A stretch of DNA of 8,172 nucleotides, from contig JAISTJ010000168.1 of assembly GCA_031272655.1 (NCBI GenBank), forward strand, positions 1 to 8,172, given 5' to 3'. Of the stretch, positions 7,649-8,172 are shown in pieces. A program made the position numbers and the translations under genes. This DNA comes from Tannerella sp. (GTDB taxonomy: Bacteria > Bacteroidota > Bacteroidia > Bacteroidales > Tannerellaceae). Position 1 is the first letter of the stretch. Each line of letters starts with the position of its first letter. Under the pieces are notes generated by a model, which saw nothing but the letters and a program-made list of their open reading frames with translations, was not told the origin of the DNA and made no database searches.

Positions 7649-7723
7649 GGTGAGAATAGCTCAGTTGGTTAGAGCATCGGATTGTGGTTCCGAGGGTCGT
7701 GGGTTCGAATCCCATTTTTCACC
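7649..7723 (+). tRNA. tRNA-His, anticodon GTG
   Basis: A full cloverleaf folds. The acceptor stem is GTGAGAA (7650-7656) with TTTTCAC (7716-7722), including one G-U pair. The D stem is GCTC with GAGC, the anticodon stem is TCGGA (7677-7681) with TCCGA (7689-7693), and the anticodon GTG lies at 7684-7686. The T arm is GTGGG, loop TTCGAAT, CCCAT. The tRNA-His identity pair is visible: an encoded extra G at position -1 (7649) faces the discriminator C73 (7723). The 3' CCA is not encoded; the sequence continues CGTA, so the CCA-adding enzyme must supply it. Confidence 0.97.
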
Positions 7724-7788
7724 CGTACAATATACAATGGGCGTATAAAACTTCATGTAGCATTAGTCGTGTTCATGTCGTAAAACAT

Positions 7789-7823
7789 CCTGACAAGGCA
7801 TAACCTCCTTGTCAGGTTTTTTT
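7789..7823 (+). terminator. Intrinsic (Rho-independent) terminator after tRNA-His
   Basis: CCTGACAAGG (7789-7798) and CCTTGTCAGG (7807-7816) form a perfect 10-base-pair stem with an 8-base loop, followed at once by seven Ts (7817-7823). It ends transcription from tRNA-His and possibly folD. It lies two bases from the stop codon of the convergent minus-strand gene, so the same hairpin may also serve that gene, although on the minus strand it is followed only by ATGTTTTA. Confidence 0.93.
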
Positions 7824-7824
7824 G

Positions 7825-8172
7825 TTAGTTTGCGCCGTAAAAATACATCGCTCCGTAGCTCCATGTAGCGCCTTTTATGCCGGTGAAGTTGGGACGGTCC
7901 ATTGTCAGCAGCACAAACCGGCATGGATAGCCTTCGGGTAGCGGCACTACTTGCGCCCAGACGCGGGCTGCCGATTGCGGCCAGTGCGGTTGCAGGTCTA
8001 AGTTCAGGAAGCCGAGAAATTTCAGGTCGGGATAGGAATGGACGCGCAGGTTCTCGCCAGCGCCGCCCATTAAGCAGTAATAGGCGCCGCCAATCTTTTG
8101 TATCACAGTTCCGGTGGAGTTGCGGTTTATGGCTGGCGTTATTTCGGTGTATTTGCCGTCCCATGTGTCGGC
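7825..8172 (-). CDS. C-terminal part of a probable secreted beta-rich protein (possibly beta-propeller/glycosidase-like); start beyond right edge
   Basis: The frame is open from the window edge (8172) to TAA at 7827-7825 and gives the last 115 residues of a protein. It is rich in aromatic residues and glycine, with alternating hydrophobic and polar stretches typical of short beta strands: ADTWDGKYTEITPAINR, VIQKIGGAYYCLMGGAG, VHSYPDLKFLGFLNLDL, VWAQVVPLPEGYPCRFVLLT and the end WSYGAMYFYGAN. The pattern GGAYYC...YPDLKFLG is like the blades of five-bladed beta-propeller proteins related to glycoside hydrolases in Bacteroidetes, which are usually exported and act on sugars; that is an impression from the sequence pattern and not a proven assignment. 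No catalytic residue can be pointed to in this fragment and the N-terminus is missing. The gene converges on tRNA-His and stops beside the terminator hairpin. Confidence 0.75.
   Translation of the reverse strand, partial: ADTWDGKYTEITPAINRNSTGTVIQKIGGAYYCLMGGAGENLRVHSYPDLKFLGFLNLDLQPHWPQSAARVWAQVVPLPEGYPCRFVLLTMDRPNFTGIKGATWSYGAMYFYGAN

Noticed and set aside
7763..8164. 133-codon minus-strand frame overlapping the right-edge gene
   Set aside because: It runs through the terminator hairpin, its product is Arg/Leu-rich and low in protein-like pattern, and the alternative frame ending at 7825 gives a coherent beta-rich sequence open to the edge.

Overview
The window looks like ordinary core chromosome of a Bacteroidota (Bacteroidales-type) bacterium, probably an uncultured or environmental lineage. 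The lineage call rests on four candidate promoters that carry the Bacteroidetes -7 element TAnnTTTG about 19-20 bases downstream of a TTTG-like -33 element, on the near absence of Shine-Dalgarno sequences, and on a TamB-family protein of the long Bacteroidetes type.

Layout, left to right. Positions 1-466 (minus strand) hold the 5' part of a multi-pass membrane protein gene that runs off the left edge; its reading frame is broken by a run of eight Cs (coding strand). Positions 467-581 are a compact divergent promoter region with two back-to-back Bacteroidetes-type promoters. Positions 582-5156 (plus) encode a 1524-residue TamB-like envelope protein. A short gap with its own promoter leads to ffh (5229-6557, plus), the protein subunit of the signal recognition particle. 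The 161-base gap that follows (6558-6718) is built almost wholly of three kinds of short tandem repeat, one of which folds with a degenerate inverted arm. Then comes folD (6719-7591, plus), the bifunctional one-carbon folate enzyme, a tRNA-His gene (GTG anticodon) with its own promoter, and a strong intrinsic terminator. The right edge (7825-8172, minus) holds the 3' end of a convergent gene for a probable secreted or periplasmic beta-rich protein.

Functional reading. TamB and Ffh both serve the cell envelope: Ffh targets nascent membrane and some exported proteins to the inner membrane translocon, and TamB-type proteins bridge inner and outer membranes. FolD and tRNA-His are housekeeping genes of one-carbon metabolism and translation. 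I see no mobile element, CRISPR array, defence system or rRNA. I did not find a clear new biological system; the parts most worth a second look are the repeat-built ffh-folD gap, the frameshifted C-tract in the left-hand membrane protein gene, and the tightly packed divergent promoter pair.
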